From positions 1 to 27,023 of the forward strand of contig JAAYYM010000517.1 of assembly GCA_012515365.1 (NCBI GenBank): DNA of 27,023 nucleotides, given 5' to 3'. Source of the DNA: Clostridia bacterium (GTDB taxonomy: Bacteria > Bacillota_A > Clostridia > Lachnospirales > Lachnospiraceae). The stretch's first letter is position 1; the number at the start of each line of letters is the position of its first letter. The notes below the pieces were generated by a model that saw nothing but the letters and a program-made list of their open reading frames with translations, was not told the origin of the DNA and ran no database searches. The position numbers and the translations under genes are program-made. Positions 7,533 to 15,132 of this stretch are shown piece by piece.

Positions 7533-8537
7533 ATGATCAATGATAAAAAAGTGCTTTTTAGCGGAATGCAGGCGACAGGAAATCTGACTCTGGGAAATTA
7601 CTTGGGAGCACTGAAAAACTGGGTAACTTTAAGTGATGAATATGAATGTTTTTATTCGGTAGTGGATTTGCATTCCATTACAATCAGACAGGATCCAACA
7701 GAGCTTAGAAGAAGAGCAAGAGCATTGTTGACACTCTATATCGCAGCGGGACTTGATCCGGAAAAGAACTGTATCTATTATCAGTCACATGTTTCAGGAC
7801 ATGCGGAGCTTGCATGGATTCTTAATTGCTTTACTTATATGGGTGAACTGAACCGTATGACACAGTTTAAGGATAAGGCATCTAAGCATGCAGACAATAT
7901 TAATGCAGGCTTGTTTGATTACCCTGTATTGATGGCGGCAGATATTTTACTATTCCAGGCAGATGTAGTGCCGGTTGGTATTGATCAGATGCAGCATCTT
8001 GAAATTACAAGAGACATTGCACAAAGATTTAATGGAATTTATGGAGATGTCTTTACAATCCCGGAACCATACATCGGAAAAGTCGGAGCAAAAATCATGA
8101 GTCTTCAGGATCCGGAGAAGAAGATGAGTAAGTCAGATGAAAATCCAAATGCAAGCATTTATCTGCTTGATGATCCGGATACCATTATGCGCAAATGTAA
8201 ACGCGCTGTTACTGATTCAAAAGCACAGATCTTATATAATGATGAGCAGCCGGGCGTACACAATCTGATCGATATTTACAGCGCATGTACCGGAAAAACA
8301 CCAAAGGATATTGAAAAAGAATTTGAAAATTCGGGATATGGTGAATTTAAAATTGCAGTAGGAGAAGCAGTTGTTTCTGTTTTGAAACCAATTCAAGACC
8401 GTGTTAATGAACTTACCAAGGAAAAAGATTATATTGATCAGGTTATAAAAAATAATGCTGAAAAAGCAAATTATTTTGCAACAAAAACCTTACGTAAGGC
8501 ACAGAAAAAGGTCGGATTCCCTGACCGCGTAAGATAG
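7533..8537 (+). CDS. trpS: tryptophan--tRNA ligase
   Basis: A class I aminoacyl-tRNA synthetase that charges tRNA-Trp in the cytosol. It is 334 residues long, the usual length for bacterial TrpRS. The HIGH-equivalent is TGNLTLGNY (15-23), where Thr replaces the first His as is normal in TrpRS, and KMSKS is at 197-201. VPVGIDQMQHLE and ITRDIAQRFN are typical of the family. An ATG at 7509 is possible, but the GAGGAG at 7518-7523 lies downstream of it and serves ATG 7533 with a 9-nt spacer, so 7533 is preferred. It heads a three-gene run with the UPF0303 gene (33-nt gap) and the lactonase-like gene. There is no T-box leader, so tryptophan-dependent control is not evident. Confidence 0.96.
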   Translation: MINDKKVLFSGMQATGNLTLGNYLGALKNWVTLSDEYECFYSVVDLHSITIRQDPTELRRRARALLTLYIAAGLDPEKNCIYYQSHVSGHAELAWILNCFTYMGELNRMTQFKDKASKHADNINAGLFDYPVLMAADILLFQADVVPVGIDQMQHLEITRDIAQRFNGIYGDVFTIPEPYIGKVGAKIMSLQDPEKKMSKSDENPNASIYLLDDPDTIMRKCKRAVTDSKAQILYNDEQPGVHNLIDIYSACTGKTPKDIEKEFENSGYGEFKIAVGEAVVSVLKPIQDRVNELTKEKDYIDQVIKNNAEKANYFATKTLRKAQKKVGFPDRVR

Positions 8538-8570
8538 GAACAAAAAAGCAATCAGAAAGGGGACGGCAAA

Positions 8571-9086
8571 ATGTCAGAAGAAAAAGAAAAAACACTTGAT
8601 GAGGTAATGAAGCTGTTGGAATTGCAGGAAGAAATCCTTCAATTTACCCATTTTACGAATGCAGATGCATGGGAACTCGGAAATCTAATCGTTACAGAAG
8701 CAAAAAAGAGAGAATTAAATATTGCGGTCAGCATCAGACTGAACAACGGACTGATTCCATTCCAGTACATTTTTGACGGAAAAACACTGATTAACCAGAA
8801 ATGGTTAGAGCGAAAATTTAATACGGTAAAAGAAACAGAGTCAAGCAGTCTATATCTATATACAAAATTAGAAAAGACAGACAGGACGATGAACGATATC
8901 TTTATGGATGAGATGAAATATGCCAATGCAGGAGGAGGCTTTCCAATCCGGCTTGAAGAGGTCGGTGTGATTGGTGCAGTAATTGTTTCCGGTCTGAATC
9001 ATGTGGCAGATCATGATCTGATCATAAAATGTTTATCCAAGTATCTTCATATTGATGAGGTACCGAGAATCAGAGATGCATACTAG
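8571..9086 (+). CDS. UPF0303 / GlcG-HbpS-like (heme-degrading-domain) protein
   Basis: A 171-residue cytosolic protein of the UPF0303 group within the GlcG/HbpS-like (DUF336) fold. The family-typical C-terminal half is clear: GGGFPIRLEEVGVIGAVIVSG followed by DHDLIIKCL, matching the usual fPIr...g.iGav.VSGL...DH pattern. Family members have been linked to heme or cofactor binding, but biochemical roles are poorly defined; nothing here adds a specific ligand. A good ribosome site (AAAGGGG) precedes the ATG. It lies 33 nt after trpS and 16 nt before the lactonase-like gene, so it is probably cotranscribed with both. No export signal is seen. Confidence 0.8.
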   Translation: MSEEKEKTLDEVMKLLELQEEILQFTHFTNADAWELGNLIVTEAKKRELNIAVSIRLNNGLIPFQYIFDGKTLINQKWLERKFNTVKETESSSLYLYTKLEKTDRTMNDIFMDEMKYANAGGGFPIRLEEVGVIGAVIVSGLNHVADHDLIIKCLSKYLHIDEVPRIRDAY

Positions 9087-9102
9087 ATGGAGGAAATGAG
9101 TC

Positions 9103-10158
9103 ATGGCAGATGACAGATATGTTGCATATGTTGCAACTTATACGCAGGATAACGATAAAGGGATTCAGATCTATGATGTAGATGTGGAAAAGGGAAGGAT
9201 GGAAGCACGAGACAGTGTTACGATTACGAATTCTTCTTATTTTACTATTTCTCATCATTTGAAATATTTGTATGCGATTACAGATTTAGGGGTTGAGGCA
9301 TTCAAAATTGAGGCAGATGGTGGTCTTAGCCCGATCAACAGAGGGATGATCAATGGAATGAGAGGCTGTTATATTTCGACGGACTATTCTAACCAATTCA
9401 TTTTTGTGGCAGGATATCATGATGGGAAAATCACAGTTCTTAGAATCAGAGAAGATGGTGGAGTCGGAGAAATCACAGATGAAGTATTTCATAAAGGAAT
9501 GGGAAGTATTTCTGAACGAAATTTCAGACCACATGTAAGCTGTGTTAAAATGACCAGAGATAATAAATTCCTTTGTGCGGCAGATTTGGGACTTGATCAT
9601 GTGAAAATTTATAAGTTTGATGAGAAAAATGGAAAGATTAAGCTGATTGATGTTGTACGATGTGAGCTGGAATCTGCACCAAAATATATCAAATTCAGAA
9701 AAGACGGAAAATTTGCTTATATCATTCATGAACTTAAGAATATCATTGATGTATATTCATATGAAATTGAAAATGATCTTCCGGTATTCACAAAGATCCA
9801 GACCGTTTCTACTTTAAACACATACCATGCAGGTGGTTCGGCTGCGTGTGCCATGAAATTTTCTATCGATAATAAATATCTGTTTTGTTCAAATGCAGGA
9901 GATAATAGTGTCGGTCTGTTTTCAATCAATAAAGCAACCGGACTTCTGACCAAACAATTTGTACTTCCGATCAGTGGCGATTATCCAAAAGACATTGCTG
10001 TTTTTCCGGACACAAGACATCTGGTCAGCTTAAATCATGAGTCAGATACCGCAACATTCTTTCATGTGGATGTGGACAAAAAAACACTCGTAATGAATGG
10101 AAGAGAATTACGAGTGAATAAAGGAAATTGTATCGTTATTCTGAAAATAGAAAAATAG
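9103..10158 (+). CDS. lactonase-family seven-bladed beta-propeller protein
   Basis: A 351-residue protein matching the lactonase family PF10282, which includes 6-phosphogluconolactonase Pgl of the YbhE type. Seen features are an N-terminal YVATYTQDNDKGIQIYDVD strand, repeated blade motifs of the form DNKFLCAADLG...VKIYKFD, DGKFAYIIHEL, DNKYLFCSNAGDNSVGLFSI, and a final PDTRHLVSLNHESDTATFFHVD. It lacks a signal peptide, so it should act in the cytosol. A role in the oxidative pentose phosphate pathway is possible, but no zwf or gnd gene is nearby, and many members have unknown substrates. The gene begins 16 nt after the UPF0303 gene with a GGAGG ribosome site. Its stop lies 2 nt from the stop of the converging aroC. 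Confidence 0.8.
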   Translation: MADDRYVAYVATYTQDNDKGIQIYDVDVEKGRMEARDSVTITNSSYFTISHHLKYLYAITDLGVEAFKIEADGGLSPINRGMINGMRGCYISTDYSNQFIFVAGYHDGKITVLRIREDGGVGEITDEVFHKGMGSISERNFRPHVSCVKMTRDNKFLCAADLGLDHVKIYKFDEKNGKIKLIDVVRCELESAPKYIKFRKDGKFAYIIHELKNIIDVYSYEIENDLPVFTKIQTVSTLNTYHAGGSAACAMKFSIDNKYLFCSNAGDNSVGLFSINKATGLLTKQFVLPISGDYPKDIAVFPDTRHLVSLNHESDTATFFHVDVDKKTLVMNGRELRVNKGNCIVILKIEK

Positions 10159-10160
10159 GA

Positions 10161-11273
10161 TTATGTTTGATAAAAACGAATCAGTTGATCCATTTGGGCA
10201 TGCATATGATCAAATAAGAGATCAACAAGTGTAATAGCTGCCATGGATTCCACAACGACTACAGCTCGTGGCAGAACAACAGGATCATGACGACCGGTGA
10301 TGGATACTTCAATATTCTCACCGGTATTTTTTACGGTGTTTTGTGTGTGACGGATCGAAGGAGTTGGTTTAAAGGCACAACGAAACAGAACATCACTTCC
10401 ATCAGAAATGCCGCCAAGTACACCTCCGCTATGATTGGTCCGTTTCTTAATCTTGCAGCCATTTTCATCTTCTACAGAATAAAAGGCATCGTTATTTTGT
10501 GAGCCAAGTGATTGTGATACCAGAATTCCGTCACCGATTTCAAAGGATTTGACAGCACCAATGGAAAGACAGGCCTTTGCAAGACATGCGTCTAGTTTAT
10601 CAAAAACAGGCTCACCGATTCCGGCAGGAAGATTCAGAATCCTACATTCTATCATACCACCGGATGAATCCCCATCCTTAATGCATTGATCCAAAAAAAC
10701 ACCTGCTTCTTCGGCACGTTTATTATCAGGCATTCTAAGTACATTCTGCATGATTGCCAGACGGTCAAATTCCGATTCATTTACTTCAACAGGACCAATT
10801 GACTTAACGTATGCAAATAAATCAATTGAAAGAGAAGAGAGTATTTTTTTCGCTATGGCACCTGCAGCTACTCGGCCGATAGTTTCTCTGGCTGACGAGC
10901 GTCCGCCACCACGGTAATCGCGAAAACCATATTTTTGATCAAATGTATAATCTGCATGTCCCGGTCTGTAATAGGATGCGATCTCACTATAGTCATTTGA
11001 ACGTTGCGATTCGTTACGCACAAGCAGTGAGATTGGCGTACCTGTAGTTTTTCCTTCAAATGTTCCAGACAGGATTTCTACCATATCGTTTTCTTTACGT
11101 GGAGTTGCATATTTAGTCATGCCTGGTTTTCGAAGATCAAGGTAAGACTGGAGCTCTTCCTTTGATAAGGACAGCCCGGCAGGACATCCGTCTATTACGA
11201 CGCCGATCCCTGCTCCGTGTGATTCGCCCCATGTTGTGACTGTGAAATTTTTACCATATACAGAACCGCTCAT
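10161..11273 (-). CDS. aroC: chorismate synthase
   Basis: This enzyme converts 5-enolpyruvylshikimate 3-phosphate to chorismate using reduced FMN, the last common step to aromatic amino acids. The 370-residue protein is full length. Signatures seen are the N-terminal WGESHGAGIGVVIDG (15-29, with the active-site His in ESHG), RPGHADYTFDQKYG followed by RDYRGGGRSSARET, and the C-terminal RHDPVVLPRAVVVVES. The ATG is preceded by GAGGT with a 7-nt spacer and by a consensus promoter. It appears monocistronic. Its 3' end meets the lactonase-like gene with a 2-nt gap and no terminator, so the two transcripts probably overlap as antisense. It is separated from other shikimate genes, none of which is in this window. 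Confidence 0.97.
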   Translation of the reverse strand: MSGSVYGKNFTVTTWGESHGAGIGVVIDGCPAGLSLSKEELQSYLDLRKPGMTKYATPRKENDMVEILSGTFEGKTTGTPISLLVRNESQRSNDYSEIASYYRPGHADYTFDQKYGFRDYRGGGRSSARETIGRVAAGAIAKKILSSLSIDLFAYVKSIGPVEVNESEFDRLAIMQNVLRMPDNKRAEEAGVFLDQCIKDGDSSGGMIECRILNLPAGIGEPVFDKLDACLAKACLSIGAVKSFEIGDGILVSQSLGSQNNDAFYSVEDENGCKIKKRTNHSGGVLGGISDGSDVLFRCAFKPTPSIRHTQNTVKNTGENIEVSITGRHDPVVLPRAVVVVESMAAITLVDLLFDHMHAQMDQLIRFYQT

Positions 11274-11319
11274 AGTGTTTACCTCGGATTGAATTTATTT
11301 GTATGTTTCTATTGAATGA

Positions 11320-11348
11320 ATTATAGCCAGAATAATCTGATTTGTCAA
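11320..11348 (-). promoter_or_regulatory. consensus sigma-A promoter for aroC
   Basis: On the minus strand: perfect TTGACA (11348-11343), a 17-nt spacer and perfect TATAAT (11325-11320), about 45 nt before the aroC start. Confidence 0.9.
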
Positions 11349-11371
11349 AATAAATGATGCAATTTTAACAT
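11342..11371 (+). promoter_or_regulatory. possible divergent promoter for the VanY-like gene
   Basis: TTGTCA (11342-11347), an 18-nt spacer and TAACAT (11366-11371). Its -35 box lies on the opposite strand of the aroC -35 box (11343-11348). TATCAT at 11380-11385 is an alternative -10 but has no matching -35. A short inverted repeat AACAT/ATGTT spans 11367-11380. Confidence 0.4.
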
Positions 11372-11436
11372 GAATATGTTATCATGAAACTAATTTATGT
11401 GAACTAAAGAAAAATGATGGAAGGGGTCTTTTTTCT

Positions 11437-12444
11437 GTGTATATCAAAAATGTGATCATTCCTAAATTACAGAATTGGGCGAAATCTCATCCAAAGATGA
11501 AATTTATTGTCATTGCATTGATTACAGTTTATCTTGCAATCTATCATTTCTTTTTGGAGCTGATGAAAAATAAATGGAAATATACGGTTGTCGTTGCAGC
11601 ACTTTTGGTGTTTTTAATCAGCAGCAGCTTTTCTGCTATTATGCAGGCAGATGATAAAAGACTTGGAACCAATCAGGAAACGGAAGAAATCCTGACAGCT
11701 GACTCTCAGACAGCACAGTTTTCAATAGAGGGACAGGAACAGGTCTATCAGTTAGAGGAATATCAGAGTGTATCAGAAGACAGTATCGATGATGCAATAG
11801 AAGAAACAAACACTCTACCTGGTGAAACTGTCATAATTAATGAGAATGGCAAAGAAAGCACACCGGAATTTGAAGATGACTGGAAACTGATTCTTGTGAA
11901 TAAGCAGAATATGGTACCAAGAGATTATAAGTTTGAACTTGGAACAGTCAGAGGAAGTATTCAGGCAGATGTCAGAATATTAGGCGAACTCAATGAAATG
12001 TTTGCGGCTGCCCAGAAAGATGGTATCATGCTGAGCGTATGCTCAGGCAGTCGTGATTATGGACGACAGACCGTTCTTTTTGATAAGAAGATCAAAAAAT
12101 ATATGGCACGTGGCATGTCATATTTCGATGCCTATTCAATTGCTTCACAGGCAGTCACAATTCCGGGCAAGAGTGAACATCAGATCGGACTTGCACTGGA
12201 TATCATATCAAACGAATATCATGATCTGAATGAAGGCTTTGCAGAAACAGATGCAGGGAAATGGTTAAAAGAGCATTCAGCAGAATACGGATTTATTCTT
12301 AGATATCCAAAAGGAAAAGAAAACATCACAGGGATAGAATTCGAACCATGGCATTTTCGCTATGTGGGAGTGGATGCAGCAAAAGAGATTACACAACAGG
12401 GGATTACCTTGGAAGAATACGTTGAACAGATAGGAATGAAATAA
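11437..12444 (+). CDS. membrane-bound D-alanyl-D-alanine carboxypeptidase, VanY/M15B family
   Basis: A zinc peptidase predicted to trim the terminal D-Ala from peptidoglycan stem peptides. The catalytic domain spans ~150-330: SGSRDYGRQ (R206), the zinc motif SEHQIGLALD (H248, D255) and EPWHFRYVG (catalytic E303, zinc H306). The N-terminus is cytosolic and carries two hydrophobic spans (~23-40 and ~49-68), an unusual hairpin anchor followed by an acidic linker (70-145), so the domain orientation needs care. With two spans the C-terminus would face inside; the first span may be partial or may not insert. GTG is the start, with AAGGGG (11421-11426) 10 nt upstream. Its stop overlaps the tgt start by one base (TAATG), indicating translational coupling. 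No van resistance genes are near, so housekeeping wall maturation is more likely than glycopeptide resistance. Confidence 0.88.
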   Translation: MYIKNVIIPKLQNWAKSHPKMKFIVIALITVYLAIYHFFLELMKNKWKYTVVVAALLVFLISSSFSAIMQADDKRLGTNQETEEILTADSQTAQFSIEGQEQVYQLEEYQSVSEDSIDDAIEETNTLPGETVIINENGKESTPEFEDDWKLILVNKQNMVPRDYKFELGTVRGSIQADVRILGELNEMFAAAQKDGIMLSVCSGSRDYGRQTVLFDKKIKKYMARGMSYFDAYSIASQAVTIPGKSEHQIGLALDIISNEYHDLNEGFAETDAGKWLKEHSAEYGFILRYPKGKENITGIEFEPWHFRYVGVDAAKEITQQGITLEEYVEQIGMK

Positions 12445-13586
12445 TGTATCAGATTTTAAAGAAAAGCGGCAGAGCCAAAAGAGGTGTTCTGCATACCGTA
12501 CATGGTGACATACAGACTCCTGTTTTTATGAATGTTGGTACAGCCGGTGCCATTAAAGGTGCTGTTTCTACACAGGATTTATATGAAATACGGACTCAGG
12601 TAGAGCTGTCAAATACTTATCATCTGCATGTCAGACCAGGTGATCAGATCATAAAAAAGCTTGGCGGACTGCACAAATTTATGGTCTGGGACAGACCAAT
12701 TCTGACCGATTCCGGTGGATTTCAGGTGTTTTCACTTAGTGGACTTCGAAAAATAAAAGAAGAGGGTGTTTATTTTCAGTCACATGTAGATGGCAGAAAA
12801 ATCTTTATGGGACCAGAAGAAAGTATTGCTATTCAGTCTAACCTTGCTTCGACTATTGCAATGGCATTTGATGAATGCCCAAGTTCAAAAGCAGATTATG
12901 AATATGTAAAGGCCTCTGTTGATCGTACGACAAGATGGCTGAAACGATGTCAGGATGAGATGAAACGAAGAAATGCAATGGAAGACACCATTAATAAAAA
13001 TCAGCTTTTATTTGCCATTAATCAAGGTGCTGTTTTTACAGATCTTCGTATTGAACATGCAAAACGCATTAAAGAAATGGAGCTGGATGGTTATGCAATT
13101 GGTGGTCTGGCTGTAGGTGAGTCACATGAAGAGATGTATCATGTACTTGAAGAGACGATACCGTATCTGCCCGAACATAAACCGACATACCTAATGGGAG
13201 TGGGAACTCCACAGAATATTCTGGAAGGCGTAGAACGAGGTGTGGATTTCTTTGACTGTGTATATCCAAGCAGAAATGGAAGGCATGGTCATGTATATAC
13301 GAATTTTGGAAAGCTGAATCTGTTTAACGCGTGCTATGAACTGGACGAGCGTCCGATCGAAGAGGGATGTAAATGTCCGGCCTGCAGACATTATTCCAGA
13401 GCGTATATCAGACATCTGCTGAAAGCAAAGGAAATGCTCGGAATGAGACTTTGTGTATTGCATAATTTATATTTTTATAATATGATGATGGAAGAAATCA
13501 GACTGGCTTTAGATGAAGACAGATTTGAATCGTATAAGGCACATAAGCTTGATACGATGAAAAATGATAAGAACAGAAATGACTAA
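12444..13586 (+). CDS. tgt: queuine tRNA-ribosyltransferase (tRNA-guanine transglycosylase)
   Basis: It exchanges guanine 34 in GUN-anticodon tRNAs for preQ1 on the path to queuosine. The protein has 380 residues, normal for bacterial Tgt. Visible are the general acid D89 in LTDSGGFQVFSL, the nucleophile D271 in FDCVYPSRNGRHG, and the zinc site C309, C311, C314 with H340 (EGCKCPACRHYSR ... VLHNLYFY). The start codon shares one base with the stop of the carboxypeptidase gene, so it is translationally coupled to it. yajC follows after 14 nt, the usual tgt-yajC neighbourhood, but queA and secDF are absent here. Confidence 0.97.
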   Translation: MYQILKKSGRAKRGVLHTVHGDIQTPVFMNVGTAGAIKGAVSTQDLYEIRTQVELSNTYHLHVRPGDQIIKKLGGLHKFMVWDRPILTDSGGFQVFSLSGLRKIKEEGVYFQSHVDGRKIFMGPEESIAIQSNLASTIAMAFDECPSSKADYEYVKASVDRTTRWLKRCQDEMKRRNAMEDTINKNQLLFAINQGAVFTDLRIEHAKRIKEMELDGYAIGGLAVGESHEEMYHVLEETIPYLPEHKPTYLMGVGTPQNILEGVERGVDFFDCVYPSRNGRHGHVYTNFGKLNLFNACYELDERPIEEGCKCPACRHYSRAYIRHLLKAKEMLGMRLCVLHNLYFYNMMMEEIRLALDEDRFESYKAHKLDTMKNDKNRND

Positions 13587-13600
13587 ACGGAGGAACGAAG

Positions 13601-13918
13601 ATGAATTTAGCAGTATTAGCAACAAACGCAGCAATGGGACCGAGTAATACATTTGTTCTGCTCGGATATCTTGTAGTTTTTGGAGGTTTTTTCTATTTTG
13701 TATTGATCAGACCACAGAAAAAAGAACAAAACAGAATGAAGGCAATGCTTTCAGAACTTGCTGTCGGAGACAGCATTTTGACAAACAGTGGATTTTATGG
13801 AATTGTAATCGATATCACAGATGATACAGTCATTGTAGAATTTGGTAATAATAAAAACTGTAGAATTCCAATGCAGAAAACATCAATTGCACAGGTTGAA
13901 AAACCGGATGCAGAATAA
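13601..13918 (+). CDS. yajC: preprotein translocase subunit YajC
   Basis: A 105-residue single-span membrane protein that accompanies SecDF in protein export. The hydrophobic segment is at ~17-36 (VLLGYLVVFGGFFYFVLI) followed by the hallmark RPQKKEQ, then a cytosolic domain with LAVGDSILTNSGFYGIVIDI and VIVEFG. Length and motif order are standard. It lies 14 nt after tgt with a GGAGG ribosome site, and its stop codon runs directly into a strong terminator, so it ends the transcription unit. Confidence 0.95.
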   Translation: MNLAVLATNAAMGPSNTFVLLGYLVVFGGFFYFVLIRPQKKEQNRMKAMLSELAVGDSILTNSGFYGIVIDITDDTVIVEFGNNKNCRIPMQKTSIAQVEKPDAE

Positions 13919-13941
13919 AAACGCCGACAGGCGTTTTTTTT
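13917..13941 (+). terminator. intrinsic terminator after yajC
   Basis: Stem AACGCC / GGCGTT around loop GACA, with an A-run before and eight T after (13934-13941). It overlaps the yajC stop codon. Confidence 0.93.
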
Positions 13942-13964
13942 CTGGTATCATTTTCTGATATCAG
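13942..13964. other. 9-bp inverted repeat just upstream of the leuB promoter
   Basis: CTGGTATCA (13942-13950) and TGATATCAG (13956-13964) around TTTTC, with one G-U pair. It follows the yajC terminator directly and ends 11 nt before the leuB -35 box. It has no T-run, so an operator is more likely than a terminator. Confidence 0.45.
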
Positions 13965-13975
13965 AGGGGTTTTAC

Positions 13976-14004
13976 TTGAAATTTGTATGTTAATAGGATA
14001 TTAT
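13976..14004 (+). promoter_or_regulatory. sigma-A-type promoter for the leuB operon
   Basis: TTGAAA (13976-13981), a 17-nt spacer and TATTAT (13999-14004). The leader is only about 25 nt, which excludes a T-box or leader-peptide attenuator. Confidence 0.7.
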
Positions 14005-14037
14005 TAATAAATATGAGTTTATTAGGAGGGATAAAGA

Positions 14038-15120
14038 ATGCAGTTTCATATCGCGTGTATACCCGGTGACGGAATCGGACCGGAAATTGTAACAGAGGCA
14101 AAACGAGTACTTGATAAGCTGGCAGATCAATGTGGCCATTCTTTTCAATATACAGATATTTTGATGGGCGGGGCATCCATTGATGTTCATGGAGTTCCTC
14201 TTACTGATGAAGCCATACAGACAGCAAGGAGTAATCAGGCTGTACTGATGGGATCCATTGGTGGTGATACGACTACTTCACCATGGTATCAGCTTGCTCC
14301 TCATTTAAGACCGGAAGCAGGACTGCTGACTCTACGCAAAGAACTCAATTTATTCGCAAATTTAAGACCGGCAAAGCTTTATAAAGAGTTATCAGGCGCA
14401 TGTCCGTTAAAAGAGGAGATTATTGCATCTGGTTTTGATATGGTCATTGTTCGTGAGTTAACAGGTGGATTATACTTCGGAAAAAGAAGCACAGTAGTGG
14501 AAAACGGAGTCGTAAAGGCAACCGATACATTGACATATGATGAGTTTGAAATAAAGAGAATTGCAATCAAGGGCTTTGAGACAGCAATGAAGAGACGAAA
14601 AAAGGTGACGAGTGTTGATAAGGCAAATGTACTTGATTCTTCACGCTTGTGGAGAAGAGTTGTAGAAGGTGTAGCAAAGGATTATCCGGAAGTGACGCTT
14701 GAACACATGCTGGTTGATAATTGTGCTATGCAGTTAGTAAAGGATCCGACACAGTTTGATGTCATTCTGACAGAGAATATGTTTGGAGATATTTTATCTG
14801 ATGAAGCAAGTATGGTGACCGGATCTATTGGTATGCTATCATCTGCAAGTCTGAATGACACTAGATTTGGCTTATACGAGCCTAGTCATGGATCGGCACC
14901 GGACATCGCAGGAAAAGGAATTGCAAACCCAATAGCAACAATTATGTCTGCATCTATGATGCTCAGATATTCGCTGGACCTTGATAAGGAGGCTGATGCA
15001 ATTGATGCAGCAGTACAGAAAGCTCTGGCTGACGGATATCGTACAATCGACATTATGTCAGAGGGATGCAAACAGGTATCTACATCAGAAATGGGTCAGG
15101 TTATCATCGATAGATTATAG
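14038..15120 (+). CDS. leuB: 3-isopropylmalate dehydrogenase
   Basis: It oxidatively decarboxylates 3-isopropylmalate to 2-oxoisocaproate with NAD+, the third step of leucine synthesis. The 360-residue protein has every catalytic residue of the family: GDGIGPE (10-16), R100 and R110 in LRKELNLFANLRP, R139, Y146, K195, D227, and D251/D255 in MFGDILSDEASM, then the nucleotide-binding YEPSHGSAPDIAGKG. It starts with ATG after AGGAGGG (7-nt spacer). It is first in a unit with ilvD (12-nt gap). leuA, leuC and leuD are not in the window. Confidence 0.96.
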   Translation: MQFHIACIPGDGIGPEIVTEAKRVLDKLADQCGHSFQYTDILMGGASIDVHGVPLTDEAIQTARSNQAVLMGSIGGDTTTSPWYQLAPHLRPEAGLLTLRKELNLFANLRPAKLYKELSGACPLKEEIIASGFDMVIVRELTGGLYFGKRSTVVENGVVKATDTLTYDEFEIKRIAIKGFETAMKRRKKVTSVDKANVLDSSRLWRRVVEGVAKDYPEVTLEHMLVDNCAMQLVKDPTQFDVILTENMFGDILSDEASMVTGSIGMLSSASLNDTRFGLYEPSHGSAPDIAGKGIANPIATIMSASMMLRYSLDLDKEADAIDAAVQKALADGYRTIDIMSEGCKQVSTSEMGQVIIDRL

Positions 15121-15132
15121 GAGGCAGATTAT

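Noticed and set aside
11437..12444. Vancomycin-resistance vanY
   Set aside because: The catalytic motifs match VanY, but no vanH/A/X/R/S genes are present and the gene is coupled to tgt-yajC, so a housekeeping carboxypeptidase is the safer call.
14005..14037. T-box or leader-peptide attenuator for leuB-ilvD-ilvB
   Set aside because: Only ~25 nt separate the predicted transcription start from the leuB start codon, with no hairpin or Leu-rich short ORF.
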